Position numbers and translations under genes: made by a program
Shown here: one piece after another, positions 26,001 through 33,891 of the stretch
Position numbering within the stretch: position 1 is the first letter of the stretch
Layout: the number at the start of each line of letters is the position of its first letter
Notes under the pieces: generated by a model
Database searches by the model: none
What the model saw: only the letters and a program-made list of their open reading frames with translations
Told to the model about the DNA's origin: nothing
Origin: an uncultured Clostridia bacterium
Lineage (GTDB): Bacteria; Bacillota; Clostridia; Christensenellales; Borkfalkiaceae
Direction of reading: 5' to 3'
DNA length: 50,285 bases
Assembly: GCA_959605945.1 (NCBI GenBank)
Contig: CAUHGY010000006.1
Span: 1-50,285, forward strand

Positions 26001-26123
26001 ACTACATGCGCATTATGTTGTGCTAAATCAGCGATTAATAATTCCGATAATGAAAATCTAGTAAAACTTATGAAGGCATTATATTTATATAATACCGCAT
26101 CGAATAATTATTTTGGAAAATGA
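23028..26123 (+). CDS. Surface protein with two repeats of an unrecognised ~190-residue module plus MucBP-like repeats
   Basis: The product has 1031 residues with a signal peptide (1-29). A beta-rich module of about 190 residues occurs twice (from about residues 38 and 430). Each begins IIKDSxxxFAGVN-like, has a GLLIYFDR-like strand, L.FIPWSS.. in the second half, and ends with a helper segment TSDVNLADLSKGTKV. After each comes a MucBP-like unit (VNYVDENGETLM ... YVF ... IDLVYDK). The last 290 residues are a third domain seen in many Clostridia surface proteins (YSVKDYADYMLA, LVKAMLNYGAFAQ). There is no LPXTG or membrane anchor. Translation is coupled to the propeller gene upstream. Glycan binding is inferred from context and from the jelly-roll-like pattern. 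Confidence 0.85.
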   Translation: MKIEQKLLTCLLLSLILTLALSFALVFAQSETLSSTDYKIIKDSTGAYAGTNIKLSTEGELVFAPVGDGTVATSQNIMVSYNFDSINKTTSDGLLIYFDRGMSSNTVAGWILLGNASNSTYYRAYVDDNMWINPSGSIRSLANNAIGSTFRYNLPTRIVGTLFIPWSSIKNMSGSEIANTPNIGSLHYVFSSTTATQVNSARSLSIASISTIKLDNENLDNSVVNLLVDTTKLSYTNDASNTTSDVNLADLSKGTKVSVSKMISGTSVSAIDSEHLSKISATRTDITLRVNYVDENGETLMDSTSQTLSINNNVYTYNITAPSINGYVFNQSKSDALIGSINNSGEIDLVYDKVPAPILTVKYLDEEGNEIKSSTSPTVSYNEETKEYDYEIQSEYIFAYKFVKADADLVGGITADTTIKLTYAKNNTDNFDVIKDDEQNFAGVDLNLSVHGLLNFVGDGGTAATNRTGITFNVGSIKPDQSKGLLVYIDRSSASGAMNISFLIELSDGTLFRASIDGCKFVTTSGNVGTIGGSGINFNFGKTNGTLYIPWSSMTKAKGSTTTLDNAVVNNVIMLLNTDNSAYLQTTRPTAIGSIALVNHDDSYENFVVEKLLNTAELTYSINVEDTTSDVNLANITEGKKVSARVYTSALALVTDDTTTLTKLNYTRTDLLLKINFVDRNLNAIKENGENKVESINVPFSSSTGKFTYNYVAPSIENYEIDIENSDKLTDDITENTVINLVYNLLADFSGVKLKAINVCLDGKIAMAFYYELPTQIIEDENAYIKFTVGDTESNVYVKDVLETLDSSNRYKFVCKVAAAQMTLKIKAVLVDGNGCSDKAREYSVKDYADYMLANGTTEQVELVKAMLNYGAFAQTFFDVDKENLANEGLFAENPVDSVENITKSSTISGEATGFSLISYNLFLESETTMKIYFNAEDIEKLDIKVNGQVAEVEQDADRYAIIVRNISAALLDEDFIVSVVNTDDGTTYSLTTCALCCAKSAINNSDNENLVKLMKALYLYNTASNNYFGK

Positions 26124-26134
26124 GGATAAGAATA

Positions 26135-26251
26135 ATGAAACAATATATAAAGCCAATTATTAATATCACAAAAGTACAATATTTTGATATTCTACGTGTT
26201 AGTGGAGATAACATTGACGACTGGGGTATTGGAGAAATGCCAATAGAATAA
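26135..26251 (+). CDS. Small peptide (38 residues) between two giant surface-protein genes
   Basis: ATG at 26135 is preceded by GAGG (26122-26125), which overlaps the stop of the gene upstream. The product begins MKQYIKPIINITKVQYFDIL, continues RVSGDNIDDWG and ends MPIE. The N-terminal K-x-Y-x-K-P pattern, hydrophobic middle, D-I-L-x-x-S-G-D turn and acidic tail resemble short peptides I recall next to secreted proteins in gut Clostridia, whose function is unknown. It has no Cys, so a thioether peptide is unlikely. A hairpin follows within 30 nt. Chance occurrence is possible at this length, but the ribosome site and position support a real gene. Confidence 0.55.
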   Translation: MKQYIKPIINITKVQYFDILRVSGDNIDDWGIGEMPIE

Positions 26252-26276
26252 TAAAAATGTTCAAACAAAGTATGTG

Positions 26277-26298
26277 TCTTGGTGGTTCCCCACCAAGA
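26277..26298 (+). terminator. Hairpin between the peptide gene and the second surface-protein gene
   Basis: A 9-bp perfect stem (TCTTGGTGG, 26277-26285, and complement 26290-26298) with loop TTCC. The T-rich stretch starts about 10 nt later, so it may stop only part of the transcription or act as a processing site that lowers downstream expression. Confidence 0.5.
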
Positions 26299-26372
26299 TA
26301 CAATACAATATTTTTATTTAATCAAAAAATATTAGAATATATTAAACAAACATATAAATCGAAGGAGAAATT

Positions 26373-29300
26373 ATGAACAAACAAAAAAGGATTATATCAT
26401 TATTTTCTTTATGCTTAATTGCCTTAATATCATTTTGTTTATCATTTACTATGTATTCTGCTAACGCAACAGTTGCGTATAATGGAAATGGATATTCAAT
26501 AATAAAAGATAGTAATGATAATTTTGCAGGTGTAAATATTCGTAAGGCAACTAATGGTGGCCTGGTTGTTGTACCTAATGGAGATGGAACTACAGCAACA
26601 GTTTCGAATATTTTAATAAGCTATAATTTTAGCGCAGTAAATAGTTCAAGTATTGATGGCTTTTTGGTTTATATTGATAGAAGTATGTGTGCAAATACAT
26701 TGTATGGCTCGATACTTTTTGGCAATGCGTCTAATAGTACTTATTATCGTGCATATGTTGATGACAATATGTGGGTCAATCCGTCAGGAAATATTAGAGA
26801 TTTATCATCAGGTAGTATTGGCTCAGATTTTAACTATTCCTTTTCAAGTAAACTAGTTGGAACGTTATATATTCCTTGGTCATCTGTTAAAAACATGAGT
26901 GGTAGTGAAATAGCGAATACACCAAATATAAATAGTATGCATTTTGTATATAAAACTACTACAGCTTCACAACTAGATAAAGAAAGGAAAATTGCCATTA
27001 TGTCAATTTCAACTTTAAAGAAGGACGATAGTGATTTTTCTAAATATGAAGTTACTAATTTAATTGATACAACAAAATTAACGTATACTACTGATAGCAA
27101 CAATCTTACAGCGGATATAAATTTTGCAGATTTGTCAAAAGGGACAAAGGTAAATGTATCAAAAATATTGGTTGATTCTACGGTTTCAGCTATTAATTCG
27201 GAACATTTAAGCAAAATGTCTTTTGAAAAAACCAACATAAATTTAACGGTAAATTATATTGATGAATTTGGAACTACTTTAATAGAAAGCACTGAAAACA
27301 GCATAGCTTTTGAAAATTATTTGTATACTTATAGCACGACAGCACCTGAAATAACAGGTTATACGTTTAGAAGTGATTTATCTGGTGATTTATCTGGTAA
27401 TTTAACAGAAAATACGGTATTAAATTTGGTTTATGAAAAAGATAAAGTATCAGAAGAAAAATATACAATAGTTAAAGATTCAAATGATGAATTTTTAGGT
27501 GTTAATTTACAAGCGAAACAAGGTGGAGCTTTAGAAATAGTACCAGATACAACGAAAGCTCAAGATGGATATAACGACATAGTTATTGATTATAAATTTA
27601 ACAACATAAAAATGTCATTAACAAGTGGGCTGCTTGTTTCAATAAATGGAAGTAACTCTACTAAAACATTGTATTCTGTTATCATGTTAAAAAATGCAAA
27701 TAATGATACAAGATATAGGGTTATGCCGGAAGGTTGTGTTTTTATTGATAAAAATGGTAACGAAGTAGAAATATATACAGAAGGTTCTGTTAATTTTAAA
27801 TTAAACGCTAAACTTGAAGGAACATTGTTTATCCCTTGGACGAACGTTAAAAATATTAGTGGTTCTGAAATTGTAAACGATCCTAGTATCGGTGGTTTAA
27901 GTTTTGTTTGGAAGACGTCAACAAAAGCTCAAATTGATGCGGAAAGAAGAATTTCAATCAATGCGATTTCTTGTATCAATATAGATAGTTCAAATGCTGA
28001 TAATTCTAAAATTACTACATTATTAGATTGTACAAAGCTTGTGTACAGCAATGATAGTACTTGTGAAACAGCGGATGTAAATTTATCCGATATGACAAAG
28101 GGGAAGGCTGTTTCAATTAGTAAAAAATTTGTTGGAAATGGATTTTCCGCTGTTGACGAAGATTTGCTTAAGACGTTGACGTTTACTCGTATAGCCGTAC
28201 AAGTAAAAGCGAATTACGTTTATTCTACTGGAGGAAATATTTTTCATAGTATAAGTGTGAAAATTCCTTATAATAATGGGTTTCAATATTCTTTCGAACA
28301 AATGAATGTAAAAGGTTTTAGTTTCGTCGCAGCAGAGTCAGATGCATTGAATGGAACTATTGAAGCAGATACTGAACTAACATTTAAATATGAATATACA
28401 CCTTTAGTCGAAATAGCAAACACACAATATTCTTCAGTAAGAATAAACAATGCAGATTACGGGGTAAGATTAGATACGTTAAATACTGGAGCAATCAAAA
28501 TTATTCCAGATGGAAGAACAATTCCAACAACTGACAAAATTGTAATTACATTTGTATTAAATGGTTTTAGAGTTAGTGATGGAACTGGAATTTTAATTAA
28601 TATAGATCGTTCATTTGCTTCATCAAATTTAAGCCCAAATATAGCTTTTGAAACTTATGATGGGATAATATATTATGCAAAAGTTGATAACTGTGTTTTT
28701 ATAGATGAAGATAATACCATTTATACCGAGTTGGGTAACGCTGGAAGTACATCATTTACTCTGCAAAAGAGAAGTTGTGGAACGTTGTATATTCCATTTG
28801 AATCTATTTATTCTTCTGGTAGAAAAACTTTAGATAGCGTTGTGTCAAATATTCCAAAAACAGGAACAACTATTCCTAATTCAACAATTATCTCAAAAAT
28901 GGATTTTATTTGGCAAGGTTTTGATGCTCGTCAACTAGAAATAGAAAGGGCAACTTCTATAGGTGATATTGCGCTAGTTAAAAAAGACACATCCAACGTA
29001 AAAGTTTATTCATTACTAGACCATTCTTCACTTACCTATGCAATTGATGCAACTGATACGAGCAAAGATGTCAATATTAAAAATATGACATTAGGTCAAA
29101 CAGTTTACACTAAGTATACCTTAAATGGCTGGGATATGAGAGAAACAGAAAGTGATTTTAGTGCTTTAACATATACGAGGAATTATTTAAATCTTACTGT
29201 CAAGTATGTTGATGAATTAAGTAATGAATTAGAGGATGCCTCTGTATATAAAGTAGAATATAATTTGGAAGTAGATAAATATATATACGAAATTACGGCA

Positions 29301-30890
29301 CCTACTATTAATGCATTTGATTTCGACACAAATGATACGGCGTTATTGACAGGGGAAATTATTCAAAATACAACAATAACACTTCATTATGTTGATAGTC
29401 CATACCCATCTGTAAAGATAAATTTTGTGGATGAATCAAACGCTACATTATTAAGAAGTACTTACGCTTTTGTTGAACAAATCGGTTCAGAATACCAGTA
29501 TTCCTGCAGTGCGCCCAAGATTTTTGGTTATAAGATAAAAGATATTGATAGATCACTTTTTGGAACATTTAATCAAGATATGGAAATAACAATTACTTAT
29601 CAAGAAAATGCAATCAAAGATTGTGATATTATTCTTGATGAAAATAATGATTTCGTAGGCGTGAATATAAAAAATGAAGTATTGGGAAGTGCTCTTATTG
29701 TTGGTAATAATAGTGGTGCCCCAACACAAAGTTTGGCAATGGCTACTTATGAAATGCAAAGCGTTAGGGTAGAAGATACTTTAGGAATTCTATTAAAAAT
29801 TGATAGAACGGCAGCAACTGCTGAACAAGTTCCTAGAATTTTATTAGAAAGAAATGACGGCGCATTATATAAAATCAGTAATGGTGTTTATAGGGAAGAT
29901 GTATTTATTAGTACTGATGGGACAATAGGTTTTATTAAAAGTGAACAATTCCGTTATGTTTTAGATAGTGATATATCTGGTACAGTATTTATTCCTTGGA
30001 GTGCATTAACTTCAACAGGTACAACAATGCCGGGAAGTACAGTTACTGTTGAAGGTAATAGCCCTGTGGAAAATGATTTTATATTTACGAAATTACATTT
30101 TGCACTTGATTCTAGGGGCCCTTCATTACAAGGCGTAGATAGACCAACTGCAATTTGTGTAATTGGTGCAGTAGGGATAAAAGATGGTAATATAATCACG
30201 GAAGAATTATTAGACGTTGCATCATTATATTATTCGTATGACGAAAATATAAATGGAGATGTCAATATGGTAGATTTTTCAAAAGGTGAAAAAGTCTATA
30301 TAAAACACTCTATCACAGGTTCTTACGTGGTTGATATTTCCGAAGCCGAAAAATTAGAAGCGATAAGCGTTCTTGATATCAAAAGATTGACATATAAAAT
30401 CACGGTAGAGTATGTAGATGAGGACGGAATGTCGCTACGTCAAAATTCAATTTATCAAGCAGAGTATGACGGAGACGTTTTAGTTTATCATATTACGCCA
30501 CCAGAAATTGTCGGCTATGACTATGTTTCTGCAGATAAAGCTTTGCAAGGAACTGTTACGGATCATATAACGATTTCTTTAATGTACGAAAAAAAGACAA
30601 TTCATTTAACATTAAAATTTGTAAATGAAAAGGGTAAAGAAATTCACGAGTCCGTTATTATTGATTGTATTTATGGTGAATATACCGAAATTGAACCGGA
30701 AAAGATTGATGGGTATGAATTTTTGAAATCATCTAATACATTAAAGATTACTCCGATAGCAGATAAAACAATAATTTTAACATATAAGAGTGAAACGAAT
30801 TATTTGTTATATATAGGTGTCGCTGTTGCTGGTGTGTTAGTAGCTGGTGGAGCAGTATTCTTGATTATCTTAAAAAAGAGGAAAAAGTAA
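26373..30890 (+). CDS. Giant membrane-anchored surface protein with four ~190-residue modules and MucBP-like repeats
   Basis: The product has 1505 residues; the start follows GAAGGAG. It has a signal peptide (1-33) and four copies of the module found in the previous surface protein (from about residues 40, 364, 686 and 1084). Conserved landmarks are IIKDSNDNFAGVN-like starts, GFLVYIDRS, GTLYIPWSS and TADINFADLSKGTKV. MucBP-like units (NYIDEFGTTLIE, KYVDELSNELED, NFVDESNATLLR, EYVDEDGMSLRQ, KFVNEKGKEIHE) lie between and after them. The C-terminus is a membrane helix (LLYIGVAVAGVLVAGGAVFL) followed by KKRKK, with no LPXTG before it. The first module is very similar to the first module of the previous gene (NASNSTYYRAYVDDNMW in both), so the two genes arose by duplication. 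Probable glycan-holding protein. Confidence 0.87.
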   Translation: MNKQKRIISLFSLCLIALISFCLSFTMYSANATVAYNGNGYSIIKDSNDNFAGVNIRKATNGGLVVVPNGDGTTATVSNILISYNFSAVNSSSIDGFLVYIDRSMCANTLYGSILFGNASNSTYYRAYVDDNMWVNPSGNIRDLSSGSIGSDFNYSFSSKLVGTLYIPWSSVKNMSGSEIANTPNINSMHFVYKTTTASQLDKERKIAIMSISTLKKDDSDFSKYEVTNLIDTTKLTYTTDSNNLTADINFADLSKGTKVNVSKILVDSTVSAINSEHLSKMSFEKTNINLTVNYIDEFGTTLIESTENSIAFENYLYTYSTTAPEITGYTFRSDLSGDLSGNLTENTVLNLVYEKDKVSEEKYTIVKDSNDEFLGVNLQAKQGGALEIVPDTTKAQDGYNDIVIDYKFNNIKMSLTSGLLVSINGSNSTKTLYSVIMLKNANNDTRYRVMPEGCVFIDKNGNEVEIYTEGSVNFKLNAKLEGTLFIPWTNVKNISGSEIVNDPSIGGLSFVWKTSTKAQIDAERRISINAISCINIDSSNADNSKITTLLDCTKLVYSNDSTCETADVNLSDMTKGKAVSISKKFVGNGFSAVDEDLLKTLTFTRIAVQVKANYVYSTGGNIFHSISVKIPYNNGFQYSFEQMNVKGFSFVAAESDALNGTIEADTELTFKYEYTPLVEIANTQYSSVRINNADYGVRLDTLNTGAIKIIPDGRTIPTTDKIVITFVLNGFRVSDGTGILINIDRSFASSNLSPNIAFETYDGIIYYAKVDNCVFIDEDNTIYTELGNAGSTSFTLQKRSCGTLYIPFESIYSSGRKTLDSVVSNIPKTGTTIPNSTIISKMDFIWQGFDARQLEIERATSIGDIALVKKDTSNVKVYSLLDHSSLTYAIDATDTSKDVNIKNMTLGQTVYTKYTLNGWDMRETESDFSALTYTRNYLNLTVKYVDELSNELEDASVYKVEYNLEVDKYIYEITAPTINAFDFDTNDTALLTGEIIQNTTITLHYVDSPYPSVKINFVDESNATLLRSTYAFVEQIGSEYQYSCSAPKIFGYKIKDIDRSLFGTFNQDMEITITYQENAIKDCDIILDENNDFVGVNIKNEVLGSALIVGNNSGAPTQSLAMATYEMQSVRVEDTLGILLKIDRTAATAEQVPRILLERNDGALYKISNGVYREDVFISTDGTIGFIKSEQFRYVLDSDISGTVFIPWSALTSTGTTMPGSTVTVEGNSPVENDFIFTKLHFALDSRGPSLQGVDRPTAICVIGAVGIKDGNIITEELLDVASLYYSYDENINGDVNMVDFSKGEKVYIKHSITGSYVVDISEAEKLEAISVLDIKRLTYKITVEYVDEDGMSLRQNSIYQAEYDGDVLVYHITPPEIVGYDYVSADKALQGTVTDHITISLMYEKKTIHLTLKFVNEKGKEIHESVIIDCIYGEYTEIEPEKIDGYEFLKSSNTLKITPIADKTIILTYKSETNYLLYIGVAVAGVLVAGGAVFLIILKKRKK

Positions 30891-30891
30891 T

Positions 30892-31530
30892 ATGGACATC
30901 TTAAAACAAATAGAACAAGAAAAAATCATAGCTATTATACGTGGGGTAGAAAAAGAAAAGATTTTACCACTAGTGAATGCATTGTATGAAGGAGGTATTA
31001 GATTTTTAGAAGTAACTTTTCAGCAAGGAGAAGATGACACCGAAACATACGATAGCATAAAGTTAATTACTGAAAATTTTGGTGGTAGAATTCACGTGGG
31101 AGCGGGTACAGTTTTAACGGAAGGACAGGTAAAACTAACAAAGAAAGCAGGTGGTGAATTTATCATATCGCCAAATACTTATGATAGGGTTATTAAACTA
31201 ACTAAAAAATTAGGTATGGTATCAATGCCCGGTGCGTATTCGCCAACAGAAATAATGACTGCGGTAAGACTTGGTGCAGATTTTGTAAAGTTGTTCCCGG
31301 CATCAACGTTAGGATCATCATATATTAAAGCAATTCTTTCACCACTAAAAGCTGTAAAGCTTTTAGTGGTTGGAGGGATAAATTTAGATAATATCAAAGA
31401 ATTCCAAAAGTTAGGGATTTGTGGGTTTGGATTAGGTGCAAATATTGTCGATAAAGAAATGCTTAAAAATAATGATTTTGAAAGTATTAAGGAATTAGCG
31501 AAAAAATATGTGGAGTGTGTAAAATGTTGA
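30892..31530 (+). CDS. eda: 2-dehydro-3-deoxy-phosphogluconate (KDPG) aldolase
   Basis: The product has 212 residues, the normal length for class I KDPG/KHG aldolases. It splits KDPG to pyruvate and glyceraldehyde 3-phosphate. Visible active-site residues: Glu40 in FLEVTF, the phosphate-binding GAGTVL loop near 70-75, and the Schiff-base Lys133 in FVKLFPAS; PGAYSPTE and VVGGINLDN are also typical. The ATG lies one base after the previous stop and uses a GAGG inside the end of that gene. It overlaps the kinase gene by 7 bases, so the two consecutive pathway steps are translationally linked. Confidence 0.93.
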   Translation: MDILKQIEQEKIIAIIRGVEKEKILPLVNALYEGGIRFLEVTFQQGEDDTETYDSIKLITENFGGRIHVGAGTVLTEGQVKLTKKAGGEFIISPNTYDRVIKLTKKLGMVSMPGAYSPTEIMTAVRLGADFVKLFPASTLGSSYIKAILSPLKAVKLLVVGGINLDNIKEFQKLGICGFGLGANIVDKEMLKNNDFESIKELAKKYVECVKC

Positions 31531-32546
31531 AGGCAGTAACGTTTGGCGAAATAATGATGAGATTGAGTCCTGAAGGATATTTAAGATTCTATCAATCGGA
31601 TAAATATGTATCGACATTTGCAGGAGCAGAAGCAAATGTCGCAGTAAGTTTGGCAAATTATGGAATAGATGTTGCATTTGTGTCCAAACTTCCAGAACAT
31701 GAAATTGGACAGTGCGCAGTAAATTCACTTAAGAGATTTGGCGTTGACACCAGTTTAATTGTTCGTGGTGGAGATAGAGTAGGTATATACTATTGCGAAA
31801 AGGGCGCGTCTCAAAGACCAAGTAAGGTTATTTATGATAGAGCTTATAGCGCAATGGCAATGGCTAAATCAAAAGACTTTCATTGGACGCAAATATTTAA
31901 GGGTGCTACTTGGTTCCACTTTACAGGAATAACACCGGCACTTAGTGATGATATGTCAAAAATTATGCTTAAGGCCGTAAAAGAAGCTAAAAAGCGTGGC
32001 ATAACAGTATCTTGTGACCTTAACTTTAGAAAGAAATTGTGGAGTAAAGAGAAGGCTAGAGAGATTATGGGAGAACTATGTAAATATGTAGACTATTGCT
32101 TAGCTAATGAAGAAGATGCAAAAGATGTGTTTGGCATAGAGGCCGATAATACAGATATCAACACAGGTAAAATTGATAGAGAAGGATACATACAAGTAGC
32201 AAAGAAATTAACAGATAGATTTGGTTTTAAGGGTGTAGCTTTTACCTTAAGAGAAAGTATTTCAGCTAATGATAATAACTGGTCAGGCATGTTGTATATA
32301 GATGGCAAGGCGGTATTTTCAAAAAAATATGCAATGCACATAGTAGATAGAGTAGGAGGAGGAGATTCTTTTGGTGGTGGACTTATTTATTCACTAATGT
32401 CTAACTATGAACCACAAAAAGCAATAGAATTTGCAGTAGCAGCAAGTTGCTTAAAACACGCAATCGAAGGCGACTACAATATGGTAACTGTAAAAGAAGT
32501 TGAAACATTAGCAAATGGTAATGCAAGCGGAAGAGTTCAAAGATAG
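31524..32546 (+). CDS. kdgK: 2-keto-3-deoxygluconate (KDG) kinase, PfkB family
   Basis: The product has 340 residues from the ATG at 31524, chosen because GGAG lies 8 nt upstream; a GTG three codons earlier is possible. PfkB landmarks are AGAEANVAVSLANYG near residue 35, and DRVGGGDSFGGGL at 275-287, with the catalytic base Asp281. It phosphorylates KDG to KDPG, which the aldolase encoded just upstream then splits. Together they form the lower pathway for galacturonate or glucuronate, so the glycan used by this locus probably contains uronic acid. A different sugar specificity (fructose, ribose) cannot be excluded from sequence alone, but the pairing with eda argues for KDG. Confidence 0.88.
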   Translation: MLKAVTFGEIMMRLSPEGYLRFYQSDKYVSTFAGAEANVAVSLANYGIDVAFVSKLPEHEIGQCAVNSLKRFGVDTSLIVRGGDRVGIYYCEKGASQRPSKVIYDRAYSAMAMAKSKDFHWTQIFKGATWFHFTGITPALSDDMSKIMLKAVKEAKKRGITVSCDLNFRKKLWSKEKAREIMGELCKYVDYCLANEEDAKDVFGIEADNTDINTGKIDREGYIQVAKKLTDRFGFKGVAFTLRESISANDNNWSGMLYIDGKAVFSKKYAMHIVDRVGGGDSFGGGLIYSLMSNYEPQKAIEFAVAASCLKHAIEGDYNMVTVKEVETLANGNASGRVQR

Positions 32547-32548
32547 TT

Positions 32549-33637
32549 ATGTTTAATAAATGTAAGGCAAAAATCAAAACTACAAATTTAGAACAATATA
32601 GTTCAGAAAAACGTCTTTGGCAAGGAATTCCTTCCATTGCGATCACTGAAAAGGGAAGAATTTTAATTGCTTTTTATAGTGGTGGCAAAGATGAACAACT
32701 TGGTAATTATTGCGTTCTTGTTAAATCCGATGATGGGATAAATTATAGTGAACCTGTAACTATCTTTGATGCAGGGAAAAAATCAAGATGTTTTGATCCT
32801 TGTTTGTATTATAAAGATGGTAAGTTATGGTATTTTTGGGCGCAAATGCCTAAAATGCAAACATTTGTGAGTGTTTGTGAAAATCCAGATGAAGCAGATT
32901 TAAAGTGGTCCAAGCCTACGTATGTTAGCGATGGTATTATGTTGAATAAACCATTAGAAACATTAAATGGAAAAATTCTTTTACCCATAGCTATTTGGGA
33001 CTGGAATCTTTGTAAAGCGATGCTAAAGGTTTGTAATAAGGTAAAAATTAAAAAGCCCAAAAAACAAGAACTTGCATATGCTGTTTTAATGGACAATGAA
33101 AAAAAATTTGCGATGCTTGGTGGGGTGAGAAGTCATTATCCGTCATTTGATGAACATATGTTTATAGAGAAAAAAGACGGGACTATTTGTTCATATATAA
33201 GAACAACAAAAAATATAGAAACATCCGAATCAAAAGATAATGGTTTAACGTGGTCAATTCCAGTTGATAGCGGGATAAAGAATCCAAACTCAAGATTCTT
33301 TATCGGTAGATTAAGATCTGGTAATATTTTATTCATTAACCATTTCAATTTTAAAGGGAGAAACAATTTAACCGCATTTGTTTCAAAAGATGATGGAAAA
33401 ACTTTTGAGGGAGGATTACTTTTAGATGAAAGAAGTTATGTTTCTTACCCTGATGCTTATGAAAAAGATGGATTTATTTTTGTAACTTATGATAGAGAAA
33501 GAGGTTCTAAAAATCAAAAACTTGATGTTTCTGCGAAAGAAATTTTAATGGCTAAATTTACAGAAGACGATATAGAAAAAGGACTTATTGTTTCCAATGG
33601 AAGTTATTTAAAAAGAATTATAAGCAAATTAAATTGA
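32549..33637 (+). CDS. Cytoplasmic sialidase-fold (BNR) glycan-processing enzyme
   Basis: The product has 362 residues without signal peptide or membrane helix. It starts with WQGIPSIAITEKGRILIAFY, the first propeller blade of BNR proteins, and has Asp-box-like motifs KSDDGINY, SKDNGLTW and SKDDGKTF. SRFFIGRLRSGN parallels SRFTMGRLKSGA in the membrane-anchored propeller at 21421-23031, so the two are paralogs, one inside and one outside the cell. It probably acts on the imported oligosaccharide beside GH78. Lyase or hydrolase activity of the PL42/GH145 kind is possible; I cannot decide from sequence. It is the last gene of the operon. Confidence 0.8.
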   Translation: MFNKCKAKIKTTNLEQYSSEKRLWQGIPSIAITEKGRILIAFYSGGKDEQLGNYCVLVKSDDGINYSEPVTIFDAGKKSRCFDPCLYYKDGKLWYFWAQMPKMQTFVSVCENPDEADLKWSKPTYVSDGIMLNKPLETLNGKILLPIAIWDWNLCKAMLKVCNKVKIKKPKKQELAYAVLMDNEKKFAMLGGVRSHYPSFDEHMFIEKKDGTICSYIRTTKNIETSESKDNGLTWSIPVDSGIKNPNSRFFIGRLRSGNILFINHFNFKGRNNLTAFVSKDDGKTFEGGLLLDERSYVSYPDAYEKDGFIFVTYDRERGSKNQKLDVSAKEILMAKFTEDDIEKGLIVSNGSYLKRIISKLN

Positions 33638-33782
33638 TGAAGTGTCATACTAAATACAATCTTTGGGAAAAATTTCCTTAAATAAATTTGCTGATTTTGC
33701 AAGTGTAAAATTTTATAGGAATATAAGTTAAATAACACCTGATTTTTTTATAAAGTAAATCACTAGTATGCATATTATGACA

Positions 33783-33812
33783 AAAACCTATGGCTATTGA
33801 CATAGGTTTTTT
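33783..33812. terminator. Terminator of the carbohydrate operon, shared with the AraC gene
   Basis: A 10-bp stem (AAAACCTATG, 33783-33792, and complement 33801-33810) with an 8-nt loop and six T residues; A residues on the left arm make it usable from the minus strand too. Confidence 0.8.
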
Positions 33813-33891
33813 ATTTGTACACATTATTCAAGGTTACGAAAACAATTAAAGAATTTATGGAAAATCAAATTCTTTATAATTTAATAGATTT

